From Cristatella mucedo (lineage: Eukaryota > Bryozoa > Phylactolaemata > Cristatellidae), in NCBI GenBank assembly GCA_009760855.2, contig WPIO01000007.1, forward strand, positions 4,956,501 to 5,020,500: 64,000 nt of DNA, written 5' to 3'. Below the pieces are notes generated by a model, which ran no database searches, was not told the origin of the DNA, and saw nothing but the letters and a program-made list of their open reading frames with translations. This document shows, piece by piece, positions 1 through 11,408 of the stretch (its first letter is position 1; every line of letters begins with the position of its first letter). Made by a program: the position numbers and the translations under genes.

Positions 1-879
1 GCACTGTGTGGGATTTTTCAAACCTGTTCTCACTTCTGTGCTCGTAGGCAGCTGCTTGTATCCGTAATGGTTCCTCCTCCAATGCCTTCAGTGAGTGCTT
101 GGCCGTGTCGGTTGCCGCCACCAAACCTCCTTTGGACATGGTTGGCCAGAGGCCTCGCCGGCGAGCACTCATTCGCTGCAGCTTGCCTGCTCTGCTAAGA
201 AAAAAACTACCCCGATTGCTAGCAGCGTAGCAGCCGGCAGGTGTGGCCCCTCTACGCTGCGCCCTCTGCCCGCCTGGTGCTTGCCACTCGTATACCGAGC
301 TGCTGTGTCGCCATTCAGCACTGCACAGCCTCGCACTCGGAAGGGTGAAGAGTTTGCGTGCTCGTGTGTTCGGTTTTTGCTGAAAATGCAGAACTGTTGG
401 CCCCGGTGGAGAGCGGCAGTGCTAAGAGCTGGAAAAAGTTCTCCCCGACTGCAGGAACGATCCTGCAACCATAGCCTTGCTTGAATGGAATCACGGCCCT
501 TTCTAACTTTCCAGTTGAGCCGTTGAGGCTACTGACTAGTGCTAACATTAAACTGTCAGTCTGCAATGGCCACTGGCTACTACACACCCATCCCCGTTTT
601 CTCCCCCCTCCCCTCTATTGTCACATAAGCTTGAGAGCTCATTTTGGCATGCAGGTGTGCATGCACTACCTACAATGCCGTTTGCTGACCCGACGACAAA
701 ATAAATTGTAAAACTCAAACAACCGAAGGCCTTAAGAAAGAACTAGGAACTAAATGGCAAGAGCTTCATATTACATGTGTGGCCTTCCTGTAGTCTGCCT
801 AGGTTGAATTTGAATCTGGTTAGCTCAGAGATGGAGGCTACCTGGTGAGCAATGCCGTTCGTTGGTTTAAGTTTAATAG
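1..879. other. Unassigned sequence at left end
   Basis: Moderate-GC sequence with no recognisable domain. A 129-codon open frame at 95-484 and overlapping frames on the other strand have no familiar motifs and look like chance openings. An AATAAA hexamer lies near 700, but no upstream gene can be tied to it. Confidence 0.4.
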
Positions 880-1168
880 CAGCATCGTATTCCATTCTAC
901 GAGAAATAAATCTCCAGGCACGTTACGTATGTTTGAATGAAAGCATGTCACATCGTACAGTGTGAGCAAACGTGAGCACCCAAAGGGCTATTCGCACAGG
1001 TTGAGCGAATACTGTCTGGAGCAAGTTGGTTCTTTGCTTCTTTTTAAATGTCATGACACCAGTCGGTAGTGAGCTCCGGGCTTTTTTTGGATACATGCCA
1101 GTGTGTGGCATGGTCCCCAAAGGATTTGAGGTTGGAGAGGGGTTGGTACGATTGGAAGCCTGATTAGG
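880..1168 (-). mobile_element. LINE family 1 (L2-type) 3' fragment
   Basis: Read on the minus strand, this gives the end of the RT ORF and the 3' UTR of the same LINE that occurs at 52563-52972, including the stretch meaning 'NLKSFG' and the tail equivalent to AACGTGCCTGGAGATTTATTTC. It is strongly diverged with several indels, so it is an old 5'-truncated copy. It abuts a LINE family 2 fragment on the same strand. Confidence 0.6.
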
Positions 1169-1246
1169 AAGTATTTCTAGCGAACTCAAAGCCTAAGCAG
1201 CTTTCGGTGCGCATGCGGTAGCCAACAGACTTCGTCGGGTCAGCTG
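1169..1246 (-). mobile_element. LINE family 2 3' UTR fragment
   Basis: The minus strand carries GACGAAGTCTGTTGGCTACC followed by the GAAAGCTGCTTAGG block, which closes LINE family 2 copies at 16165-16215 and 47645-47700. Only the 3' UTR remains. Confidence 0.55.
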
Positions 1247-1470
1247 TCGAGGAAGTGAGCAGCAGCAGAAGTATCATCTCAGGACGGCCGGAATGGATAT
1301 GTGGATATGCTACAGTCTGCAGTGGGAGAGAAGATGGCGTTGGGTAATAATAGCAAGTGATTGAAGTAACATAAAAGTGAGTGAAAACCGCTTGAAGATG
1401 ACACACTACTTGATGTGGAGTTAGTTCAGGCTGCTGAGAGCAGTTCCACCTGTGCTTCGGACTGCTTATA

Positions 1471-1790
<320 letters not shown>

Positions 1791-1794
1791 GGCA

Positions 1795-2320
1795 CTTCAC
1801 ATTTGCTGCAAAGGAAGCAAGCATGATCGGATGCTTGGGAGCTCTTGCACGAGCTTCGTTTAGCCCACCCGGAGATAATAAGAGAGATAAATTGGCAACT
1901 GCGGTTTACTCGGTTTATAAGCAGTGATAGGATACTGTGTCGCTATGTGACCGACGTTTGACTGCTTGAGCATGCCCTCCGAGGCCCACTCCTGCCGCCG
2001 CCGGCAGTTACCCAGCATCAACCGGCGGCGCTCGTTCGTTGCAGGGATGCTGGCTCTATGCCCTGCTTGCCTGTCTCGAGAAGCCGCTCATACCCGAGGC
2101 TTGCGCGCTGCTGCGAAGCCTCGCCCGGACCTGTGCCACACTGCGAGTGCGCATTCACGAGGCAGTTACAACGCAACAGGTAACGCCCACGCCCGAGGCA
2201 CCATCCCAGCCCCGCCCCCAGCCTAAGCTGACATTTTGACCTCTCTTTGCCTCTCTGACCAGTGCTTCAACGTGTGATTGCCAGGCAGCAGCGATCGATG
2301 TGCTGCTCCGGCAAGTGCAC
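1795..2320. other. Unassigned spacer
   Basis: Non-repetitive sequence between two microsatellites, GC-richer from 1970 to 2230. Open frames overlap on both strands without any recognisable domain. Nothing can be assigned. Confidence 0.35.
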
Positions 2321-2329
2321 ATGTCAAGT

Positions 2330-2536
<207 letters not shown>

Positions 2537-2599
2537 TCAGTCAGACCTCTCAGCATTGGTCAGTAAATGGTTTACTGTCTTATAAATCTGTTTGGGGTC

Positions 2600-3345
2600 C
2601 GACTGGCAGGAATTCAGCTTTTGGATGAAAAAATAAGCCCTGGCTTTTTTAAGCTTCCCGGAGTAAACTCGAAGGAAGTCTTTGAAATTGACTAGATCTG
2701 CATCAGACCCCGATTTCTTGAAACGACGTTAAAGCCTGCGCTTAACCCGGCGCATCTTTAGGAGTTTTTTGTTAATTGAAAGGAATCTCCACGACTTTGT
2801 ACACGGATAGAGCGAACGGGAGCTTGCTTGTCAAGAGCACTCCTGAGTGTCATGTTCATTGCATCAGTGAGGGTATCGAGGCTGCCGGTCGAGTCTGAAT
2901 GCAGATTGATAAGACCTGCATCACAAACAGATTTCGAAAATTTGTCTATGTCAATGCTTTGTCCGTTACGTCGCTTGACAAGTTCGACATTACCCTGTAC
3001 GTACAAGGGAGCAGGAACAGTAAACGAGACCGAACAATGATCTGAGAGGGTCAGTGGGCACACCACAAGGTCTGTGGGGAGGACATCCTTAGTGATCACG
3101 AGATCTAGAATATGGCCACCGACGTGGGTGGTATGATTAACTTGTTGGACTAAACCAAAATTCTCCAGACAGTCAAGAAATGAGCGGACCTGGCTGTTGC
3201 TAGGGTTGTCAACGTGAATATTGAAGTCTCCTACAATCAGTAACGGCCTGTCACACAAATATTTTAGCTAGGAACTCTGAAAACTCCTATATAAACAAGT
3301 TTAGACAGTCAGAAGGAGGCCGGTATATCACAACAGTGAGAGGCA
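2600..3345 (-). pseudogene. LINE L2-type endonuclease, C-terminal part, split
   Basis: Minus-strand frame with hallmarks of the APE-type endonuclease of L2/CR1 LINEs: YRPPSD near 3303-3320, then GDFNIHVDNP, then GGHILDLVIT, then the catalytic SDH in LSDHCSVSF. After the endonuclease, the frame runs into the basic linker that normally precedes RT (RRVKRRL near 2740). The N-terminal part of the same domain lies on the same strand at 4963-5220, so the ORF was split by the LINE at 3346-4962. A stop interrupts the stretch after YRPPSD. The endonuclease would nick target DNA for target-primed reverse transcription; this copy is dead. Confidence 0.8.
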
Positions 3346-4890
3346 TTGTCTTTGGTTCCTGGCTGCGCCTCAATGTCTGCATTGAAACAGGTCACCAGTG
3401 ATGTAGTCCTAAAGCTCGTATCTCAATCAAAGAAGACAACAAGTCCACTGGACCCTATTCCCACTGTCCTGCTCCTACGTTGCATTGATCTGCTGCTGCC
3501 ATGCATAACCAACATCATTAATATGTCATTAGCCTCAGGTCAGGTCCCAGCACCTTTCAAAAAAGCTGTAGTCAGGCCACTTCTCAAGAAAGCTACACTA
3601 GACCAAGAGAACTTAAGCAACTACCGCCCAGTCTCCCTTCTACCATTCCTATCAAAGACACTGGAACGGGTCGTGGCAGACCAGCTGAACTCGTATATCG
3701 AAACCTCACACCTTGCTAGTAAGTTCCAGTCTGGCTTTAGAGCTAATCACTCCACAGAGTCAGCATTGCTTCGGGTGTACAACGACCTACTTAGGAATGC
3801 AGACATGGGTAGAGTGTCTCTTCTTGTTTTGCTCGATCTTTCGGCAGCTTTTGATACCATCGATCACAAAGTACTTCTAGAGCGCCTCTCATCTCGCCTG
3901 GGCATCACTGGCACTGCTCTGCAGTGGTTCAGGTCCTATCTCAGTGGGAGACTCCAGAGTGTTGACGTGAATGGACAAAGATCATCTGAAGAACCTCTAA
4001 AATATGGAGTACCTCAGGGCTCTGTGCTAGGTCCGGTCCTTTTCACCGTTTATACTCTCCCTCTCGCTGATGTGATTGCCAAGCACAATCTAGGCTTTCA
4101 CTTCTATGCGGATGACATTCAGTTGTACCTTTGCTTTGATCCCTCCCAGCCTTCGAGCACCTCAAATTCTCTCAACTCGCTTGCTGCATGCATTGATGAC
4201 ATCCGATCATGGATGGCAGCAAATTTTCTAAAACTAAACGATGATAAAACTAACTTACTAGTTATGGGCAAACCTAGTGTTATTCAGAAATTGGAAAGGC
4301 TGACTTTCAAAATTGGCTCTGCCAGCATATCTCCAGTTACATCAGCTCGAAATCTAGGTGTCATATTCCAAAGCGACCTCTCGTTAGACGACCACATCAG
4401 CTCCACAGTCAAATCAGCCTATTTTCAGCTTCATAACATTGCTAAAATTAGGGCTTGTTTAGATAAGGATACCACGTCCAAGTTGGTCCATGCATTCGTG
4501 ACATCTCGTCTCGACTTCTGCAACTCACTGCTTACTGGCCTACCAGCATGTGCGATCAGGCGATTGCAGCTGGTGCAAAACTCTGCAGCTAGGCTTGTCT
4601 GTCGTGAGCGTCGCAGTTGCCACATTACTCCACTTCTCGCCGACCTGCACTGGTTACCAGTCAAGCAACGGATTGACTTCAAGGTTTTGTCGCTCACTTT
4701 TAGGTCTCTTCATTCTATGGCTCCAGCCTATCTTTCAGATATACTACCCCATCAGGCAAAGCATCGTACCACTCGCTTTTCGGAATCCAACAGTCTAGAA
4801 ATACCTCGTACAAACCTTAAATCCTTTGTTTGTTTTTCAAGCATGATTTTACTGACTATTCTATTGCGTATCACTTTGCAGCAAATGTAA
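3346..4890 (+). pseudogene. L2-type LINE reverse transcriptase ORF (best copy)
   Basis: The longest intact RT frame in the window (514 codons). Order of motifs: linker, NYRPVS with [12 protein letters not shown] (about residue 90), [10 protein letters not shown] (about 132), [12 protein letters not shown] (about 163), [10 protein letters not shown] (about 222), FYADDIQLYL with the catalytic YADD (about 250), LKLNDDKT (about 296), then the C-terminal region with VTSRLDFCNSLL and LHWLPVKQRIDFKVL typical of L2/CR1 elements. RT copies LINE RNA into the nicked target. The endonuclease domain is missing. The last roughly 23 residues, after NLKSF, are read from the 3' UTR because of an internal deletion, so the normal C-terminus (GDRAFSSYAPKAWNSLP-like in sister copies) is lost. 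Sequence similarity to known families is from memory of the motif pattern. Confidence 0.85.
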
Positions 4891-4962
4891 AGCGCCTAGA
4901 AAGAGATTAAGTTCTCTGAGGGTGCTTTATCAAGTGCAATATATTATATTATTATTATATTA
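3346..4962 (+). mobile_element. LINE family 1 (L2-type), 5'-truncated, nested
   Basis: A 5'-truncated non-LTR retrotransposon starting in the endonuclease-RT linker and ending in the family tail (AAAGCGCCTAGAAAGAGATT, 'AGGGTGCTTTATCAAGTGCA', then ATT/TAT repeats). It sits inside the minus-strand endonuclease ORF of another LINE, and host-element sequence resumes at about 4963. I see no clear target-site duplication. Compared with the copy at 51.7-53.0 kb it lacks about 255 bases near 4828. Confidence 0.88.
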
Positions 4963-5220
4963 TTTGATGAAGACCTGATTGCAACCGATTCAAACGATGG
5001 CCCATGCGAAAAGCTGCACATCTTATAGCCAAACGATTCGTGAACAATTGCAACCCTGCCACCAACCTTGTCAGAATGCATAGACTGATAGAATGAAATT
5101 CCGGGTGGAGTGATCTCAGAAATACAGCTACTGGAACAAGGCGTCATCCAAGTTTCGGTGAGCAGAAATGCATCTAGCTTCTCCTGGACCACCTTTCCCA
5201 CACATGATGGCCCTCTGAAT
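4963..5220 (-). pseudogene. LINE L2-type endonuclease, N-terminal part, split
   Basis: Minus-strand frame with the APE endonuclease N-terminal signature LDAFLLTETWM, followed by a GRVAIVHESF-like strand and FESVAIRSS. In an intact element the next segment would be the YRPP strand, which is found at about 3303-3330 on the other side of the inserted LINE. The two pieces are therefore halves of one older element. Confidence 0.75.
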
Positions 5221-5860
5221 AGCTAAACAGCAAACCTAACCGTGTTACTGTGCCGAGCTGTAGCTGATAGATGTCCTGAACCGCCTGCATGCTGTTGGTA
5301 GAGTTTAGCAGTCCACTCCTTACTTACGAATGCATTCTGCTCACACACAGACACACACACATACATAAGTACTCTAAGCTTAGGACAATACCAGGAGTTG
5401 ACGATCTTCTCTGCAGATTTTCACTCAAGTGAAGTGTATATATTTGAAGGTCTCAAACGTGCATACAGCAAATGACAACTACAAAGTTAAAACCAAACTG
5501 AAGCAGCAATTTATTACCTCCATAGGAGGGCAATCAGGCAAATGTGGCTGTACCATAAAAAAATTACGTGAAGTCTGCATTTAGACCCCATTGGGAACAA
5601 GAGGAAGATTCTTAATTGAGGATTTCCACATGTATGCACACAGTGCGTGTAGGATGAGAAGCGTATTATCTTGAATGCCAGCTATGTAGCTGATGTTCAC
5701 TCGCTACCGGAGGCAATTAATTGTTTGCCGGTGTGTGGTTCTTTCTGCCTACTGTTTTTGGATGATTTTCGGGCTCTAGTATTGACTTGGAATCGCTGTC
5801 TTTTCAGAATTCCTTAGTGAACTGACTAAAGATCATTGTATACAAACTTTTACCAGTTAG
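5221..5860. other. Unassigned spacer with short CA repeat
   Basis: AT-moderate sequence without recognisable coding. A short (CA)n tract lies at 5342-5364. Nothing else can be assigned. Confidence 0.4.
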
Positions 5861-5904
5861 AAAAGGCTTACGAAAGATAAAGCAGCCCTATTCTATTGTT
5901 CTTT

Positions 5905-6073
5905 GCACGTTCTGCTACCTTCCAGACTGAAGCCAGTGCATCAAGCCCAGCTGCAGGCTGGACTGTCTTTGCACAGTCAAAGTTGTGAAGGCAGACAGAT
6001 TTTAGTTTCAACGTATAAACTATATCTCCACTGTATGAAGAAGGCAGTAAATCTGGATCGAGAGAGTGAGATT
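5905..6073 (-). CDS. Candidate internal host exon, unknown product
   Basis: On the minus strand a pyrimidine-rich stretch ending in TTTGGTCAG (about 6070-6082) could be a splice acceptor. It is followed by about 50 open codons of ordinary composition (including DLLPSSYSGDIVYTLKLKS and CAKTVQPAAGLDALASVWK) and then AAG|GTAGCA, a possible donor. The frame is free of LINE or SINE sequence. No domain is recognised and it could be a chance opening; transcript data would decide. Confidence 0.22.
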
Positions 6074-6140
6074 CTTTGATAACTGACCAAACCATGAAGA
6101 GAAAGTGGGTGTTACTCAGGAGAGACTTCTACAGTTGCCC

Positions 6141-6306
6141 CTGGGTCTTAGTCCAATGATCAAGTGCTCGCACGTCACGACCCAGGTCGAGTGTTGGAGT
6201 CCTGCAGCAGGCAACCTTTGTTGGTCACTCTGCAAGCGGACTGATTGCTGCTAAGGCTCTTCTGTTGCTGTGTAAATGAGGCTGTTCGATCAGCTGACCT
6301 TTACTT
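6141..6306 (+). mobile_element. SINE-C copy (tRNA-derived)
   Basis: Begins with a tRNA-like head (GGGTCTTAGTCCAATGATCA as diverged A box; B box region GTGTTGGAGTCCTGC) and continues with the SINE-A/C body (CACTCTGCAAGCGG, AAGGCTCTTCTGTTGC, GAGGCTGTTCGATCAGCTGA). About as old as the other diverged copies. A minus-strand LINE family 2 scrap (6307-6370) follows immediately. Confidence 0.7.
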
Positions 6307-6370
6307 GGCACTCGAAGTCTAAGCAGCTTTCGATTCGCATGTGGTAGCCAGCAGACCATTTTGGTGGAGT
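6307..6370 (-). mobile_element. LINE family 2 3' UTR scrap
   Basis: The minus strand contains the GGCTACC...GAAAGCTGCTTAG block that characterises the family 2 tail. Only about 60 bases remain. Confidence 0.45.
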
Positions 6371-7150
6371 AGTTTGCTGCACTAGCACTGTAGGTTAATT
6401 CATAATCCATATACTTCTCTTTTAGTCTGTTGCCTGCCAAAGTAAAAAAAAATTGGCTTGCACCGGCTGCTGTCAAGTTTCATTGATGATGTGCACAGGC
6501 TTCTAATGCAGATAGGGAGACTGTGTCGATTTAAAAATTATCATCCTGGTCTAGGCAACTCTGCGACTCACCTCTCTTTGGTTTGTGAGTAGGCTGCATG
6601 CTGTGTCAAGCTTGGCCGTCCGACGGTAGCAGTTTGGTTCTGCTCCAATGCAGACGGCCAGTAGTAGCCTCCCGCTTGTGGTAGGAGGCTGTGTGCCTTT
6701 TTTCTCATCTTAGGCATGCCTTATTTAAACGGTGAACTGAACTGTCTACGGCAAACTTCAAAGTACAAATTCCATGATTGTTTTTCGTGGCTATAGAAAG
6801 ATTTGCAGTGGGCCACCCTGTGCAGCAGGCCCGTAGGCTCGTTAACTTATGCTGTAGGTTATCTCAAAGTCTGTGACAGCATAGTTCCAGTCAAGAGTCG
6901 CCGGCCCAGCTGGCCTGGACTGTTGACTTTTCTGGTTGTTGAGTGAGGCATAGCTTACCTCAGTCTACCGATGAGCAGTACGTCATTCCACCAGCTTTTT
7001 TTTGGCCTCCACAGGCACGCTTTCGATCGGCTCTTTTTCTTGACGAACCCGACGTCCGATTCGAATGCTGGAAGCATGCAGCTTCAGCATCAAGCTCCGG
7101 CTCTAGCAGTGCTGTCCCCAGCAGTGCTGGAGTTTTTAAGTTCAGCTCTT
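6371..7150. other. Unassigned spacer
   Basis: Unique-looking sequence with a small hairpin-forming stretch near 6668-6690 (CCTCCCGCTTGTGGTAGGAGG). Open frames at 6943-7195 lack recognisable motifs. Nothing else is assignable. Confidence 0.35.
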
Positions 7151-7620
7151 AATAGTAATAATAATACATTTGATACAGCGCCCTCAGAGAACTAAATCTC
7201 TTTCTAGGTACTTGATATTTACTGCAAAGGAAGCACGATCGAATGATTAGTGGTAGCATGCTCAATTAACAACAAGAATAACATGGTTTTGGGTGACATG
7301 CACAGGGTCAGTATCAGAGATGGTTAGTTGCAGCATGCAGTGTCAGCACGTACAGGCACACAAAGGATTAATCACAAGGACCCACTAGATGCTGTGATAA
7401 ATAGAGGTGTTTTAGCTTCTTTTTTTTAATGTGGTCAAGTCAGGAGATGTGACGCCAATCGGAAGCAAGTTCCAGGCTTTGAGAGCATACGAACAAAGGA
7501 GTGAGAAAACCTTGAATTCGATGCATTGCTTGACTGGGAGCCACTGCAGGTCGGCGAGAAGCGATGAGATGTGGCTACTGCGACGCTCACCACAGACAAG
7601 CCTTGAGCTGCAGACAGTAG
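7151..7620 (-). mobile_element. LINE family 1 3' fragment
   Basis: Starts on the plus strand with the ATT-type simple repeat and the reverse complement of the family tail (CAGCGCCCTCAGAGAACTAA), then the 3' UTR and the last part of the RT ORF (the stretch meaning LADLQWLPVKQ on the minus strand). It ends near 7615. 5'-truncated and frameshifted. Confidence 0.85.
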
Positions 7621-8260
7621 ATTGTTCTTTTTTTCCTATGTCATGCTGGCATTCCATGAGGCCATGAGGCGGCCGTATACATCCAGCAGTGGATTCAGCC
7701 ACTTGTACATCCTGTTTAATTTACTTTTTTCTCATTTATGGTGAAGGCACTTTAATAAATAAAAAAATACCTGAAGCTCGCAGAAACCACCTTCGGTGTA
7801 GACCATGAAAAAGCCAAAGAAAACCTATCAGCCAATAAAGTGTACATGTTCGTGTTGCTACAGTGTTGACCTACTCACTCACATATTGCATGCTTTGCAT
7901 CTTCTGTAAATCCGAGAGGATACTTGGCTGAGGCCGAAGACTTGTTTATAGTACGTCATTATTTGGTTGTGTGCCACAGTCGGTGTGTAAAATCCTACCA
8001 CTGTGACAGCTTCCATGGAGTTCTGGGACAGCAGTAGGCTAGAAACAAGGTGGAAAGCTCATTTCAAATATCTGGAAAGCCACTTTACTTATTTTAAGGT
8101 CCTACTTTAGATTCCGGCTGTACTTAGGCTCAGTGCTGTTATCGTGACTTCGACTGACTTTGGCAGACACGCTTTTTGAATCGTTCTTGTGACCTTCTGT
8201 AGTATAGGGGACTGGCTGTGTCTTGTTAGTCGATAATTGAAGGTGACCGTTCTGACAGAC
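7621..8260. other. Unassigned spacer
   Basis: AT-moderate sequence between two LINE fragments. No convincing ORF, RNA gene or repeat was recognised. Confidence 0.35.
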
Positions 8261-8934
8261 AGGGTATCAGCTGTATAACATTTCTAAGATTCGGGCTTGT
8301 TAAGACAGGGATACCACATCTAAATTGGTCCATGCATTTTCGACATCCCGTCATGACTTCTGTTAATCACTGCTTGCTGGTCTACCGGCCTGTGCAATCA
8401 GGCGACTGCAGCTGGTGCAAAACTCTGCAGCTAGGCTTGTCTGTCGTGAGTATCGAAGTAGCCACATCACACCACTTTTAACTGACCTGCACTGGCTCCC
8501 AGTCAAGCAACAGATCGACTTCAACGTTTGCCACTCACTTTTAGATCCCTTCATTCTTTGGCGCCAACTCCCTCTCAAATCTACTGCCCCACCAGGCTAA
8601 GCATCATACCACCTGCTTTTCGAAATCTAACTGTTTACCTATATCTTGCACAAACCTCAAATCCTTTGGAGACCGTGCATTTAGTTCGTATGCTCCAAAA
8701 GCCTGGAACTCACTCTCGACTTTCGTCACGACATCTCCTGACTGGACCACGTTGAAAAAGAAACTAAAACGCACATATTTAGCACAACATTTAGTGGGTC
8801 CTTGTGAGTCGACCTTTGTGTGCTTACGAGTTCTGAGTATATTGCATGCTGTTACTAACCACACTTGCATGCTGACCCTGAGCATGCCGCCCCTAACCAT
8901 GTTATTCTTAATGTTTATTGAGCTCGCTACCACT
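8261..8934 (+). mobile_element. LINE family 1 fragment, left part of interrupted copy
   Basis: Corresponds to the RT C-terminal region and 3' UTR (VQNSAARLVCRE, LHWLPVKQQIDF). Several frameshifts. The 3' UTR is interrupted at about 8934 in 'GCTACCACT', where LINE family 2 begins, and resumes at 9344 with 'AACCATTCGATCGTGC'. Confidence 0.85.
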
Positions 8935-9343
8935 GCTTAAAGACCGTTGGCGACAGAAGCTTCAGTTCTGCAGGTCCTAGATTGTGGAACTCACTTATAC
9001 AATTCTTACGAAACGACTACTCTCCTGCTGCCGACTATGGCTCATTCTTTTCAGCGGTTTTGAGCTGCTACTTCCATGCTACTGGCTACCTCAACTGCTC
9101 TCCTGACCCTGCTATGCTTGTTGCATGAGACGAAGTCTGTTGGCTACCGAATGCGTACCGAAAGCCGCTTAGGCTGCGAATGCGCTATACAAAACTCTCC
9201 TGCGTAACACTCACATAGTCTTTATGGCTTTGTCGAATTACAGACGGAGATACATACATACATACATACATACATACATACATACATACATACATACATA
9301 CATACATACATACATACATACATACATACATAAGTACATACAT
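8935..9343 (+). mobile_element. LINE family 2 3' fragment nested in family 1, with (ATAC)n tail
   Basis: Opens at the family 2 block CTTAAAGACCGTTGGCGACA (compare 15957-15976) and runs through the 3' UTR to the terminal GACGGAGATACAT, which has expanded into (ATAC)n at about 9248-9332. It interrupts the family 1 3' UTR, so family 2 was active after this family 1 copy inserted. Confidence 0.85.
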
Positions 9344-9455
9344 ACTAACCATTCGATCGTGCTTTCTTTGCTGCAAATGGGCAGTGCCTAGAAAGAGATT
9401 GAGTTCTTTGAGTATGTTATATGAAATGTATTATTATTATCATTAATACACTCCC
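9344..9455 (+). mobile_element. LINE family 1 tail, right part of interrupted copy
   Basis: Continues the interrupted family 1 3' UTR with the conserved tail GTGCCTAGAAAGAGATTGAG and the terminal ATT repeat. Confidence 0.8.
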
Positions 9456-9910
9456 AAAGCTTGGAACTCACCTCCGACTGGCAGCACACCATCTACTTAT
9501 CTGACTACAATTAAAAAAAGGCTATAAACCTATCTGTTCCTCACAACCTGTGTTCTGCTCGAGTGAATTGTCTTTAATGTGCTCATGGATTAAGAAATCG
9601 TACGTGTTACTAAAGGAAGTGCTGAATATTTTTGCATAGTACCCCACCGAATCGTCTTTTACCTATACGCTTAGCATAATTACCTGTGCATTACTCAGTG
9701 CATATTACTAGCCAGAGGTCCTGCTAACCAGCTGCCACGAGTGTCTCCTTGCTTGCTTTTGCATGCGTGTCTGAGCATGATACATTGGTTGTCATAAACT
9801 CTTGGTTATTGCATTTTTTGCAGCCATCTGTAAAGGGCCTGGATAGAGACTCGGTTCTCTTATGGCACTATACAAAAGACTTATTCTTGCTACTACTATT
9901 ATTCTGTATC
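9456..9910 (+). mobile_element. LINE family 1-related 3' fragment (divergent subfamily)
   Basis: Begins with the CCCAAAGCTTGGAACTCAC block of the RT end, then a 3' UTR variant containing TGTCTGAGCATGATACATTG and a tail AAAGGGCCTGGATAGAGACT ending in ACTATTATT. The same variant tail occurs at 44250-44425, so this is a separate subfamily. Confidence 0.7.
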
Positions 9911-10875
9911 ACATCGTATAACAATTTTTTGCTGAATGAACATGTTAGCTCCATTCAAGTTTGCCTACTTTCAAATTAGTTCCTAAAAGTACCACAGCTG
10001 ATGTAGTCTGTTCATTCGGGACGTTTCATCTATACATCTGTAGCTTTCCTCTAGGACTTCCTGCATGTACACCGTGACCGTGCATGTAGTGCATCTCGGC
10101 AGCTAGGCATTTCTGTCGTGAGTGTCGCAACTGTAACACTGTTCCAGTTCTCTCTGAGATGCCAGGGCCCCCAATCAAGCAGCAATCATTAGCTCTTTTT
10201 TGTGAGACCATACTTTCGTTCCTATGCACTTACAGCCGGAAACTATGACGACCGATATCACTTCATCCACTGACTTCGAAACTCGTAAAGTGAAACTAAA
10301 ACTCACCTGCTCCTTGGCCTTCGTTGATCTTAAGTGTCCTTAATGTGCTTATGTATGCTACAACTATGCAACGTTGAAAGTGCCACATAGTACCACTTTT
10401 TACCGACCTGCGCTAGCTTCCCGTGACGCTGCATATCGACTTCAAGGTTTCGTCACTTCCGTTTGGGTCCCTTTATTCTCTGGCTCCAGCCTACCTATTA
10501 GAACTACTTCCTAGGTGTCGTACCACCCTCTCTTCTCACTTGAGTCGTTTGGCTGTGCCTGTTATCAACCTCAAATCTTGGCCGTGCCTTTAGTTCATAT
10601 GCTCATAAAGCCTGGAATTCACTCCCTACTGACGTCACGACATCCCCTTACTCGACGGCATTTAAAAAGAAGCTACAAACCCACCTGTGCCTCGAAGCAT
10701 TAGCTCGCTCAGCACGTGAATTGTCCTTTGTGTGCCTATGCCCGCTGCTGACGTTGTGCATATTATCACTGAGCAATTGACATGCTTCTTTTACAGCATA
10801 TGTGAAGTGCCTAGAAAGAGATTTACTTCTCTTAAAGCAATATGCAAATGTCTTATTATTATTATTATGTTATTA
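9911..10875 (+). mobile_element. Two abutting LINE family 1 3' fragments
   Basis: The first piece (to about 10345) contains degraded RT C-terminal sequence (CGGCAGCTAGGCATTTCTGT); the second (about 10376-10870) starts again in the same region (CCACTTTTTACCGACCTGCG) and ends with the tail GTGCCTAGAAAGAGATTTAC and ATT repeats. Both are heavily mutated. Confidence 0.7.
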
Positions 10876-10879
10876 TATT

Positions 10880-11408
10880 AGTATTATGTTGTTATTAGGC
10901 TTACAGTTGGTGTGAAACTCTGCAGCTAGGCTCATCTCTCGTGAGCGTAGCAGTTGCCACATCACACCACTTCCTGCCGACCTGCACTGGCTCCCAATCA
11001 AGCAGGATGTAGACTTCAAGGTTCTGTTACTTTCTATTTGGTCCCTTCATTCTCTGGCTCCAACCTACCTATAAGAGCTACTCCCCCACCAGGCCAAGAA
11101 TCGTACAACCTGCTGTTCTGAATCAAATCGTTTAGTTACATCTCGTACGTACCTCAAATCCTTTGGAGTGCCTTTAGTTCGTATGCTCCCGAAGCCTGGA
11201 ACTCGCTACCATGCACGTCACAACGTCCCATGACATGACTACATTTAAAAAGACGATTAAGACATACCTTTTTATGACAGCATTAAGTGGGTCTGTGTGA
11301 TTCGTCCTTCGAATGCATATGCCTGCTTACACTGTGCCTGCTGCTTGCGGATGTTACCACCAATAATTTGGTGATCCTTTCTATACAGCATCTTTAAAGC
11401 ACCTAGAA
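10880..11408 (+). mobile_element. LINE family 1 3' fragment, left part, interrupted by SPIN
   Basis: RT C-terminal sequence (GTGTGAAACTCTGCAGCTAG, GACCTGCACTGGCTCCCAAT) and 3' UTR up to the tail AAAGCACCTAGAA, where a SPIN-type transposon is inserted. The tail continues at 11597 as AGCTAGAAAAAGATTCC. Confidence 0.85.

Noticed and set aside
9248-9332. CRISPR-like or coding tandem repeat (ATAC)n
   Set aside because: Plain tetranucleotide microsatellite at a LINE 3' end in a eukaryotic genome.
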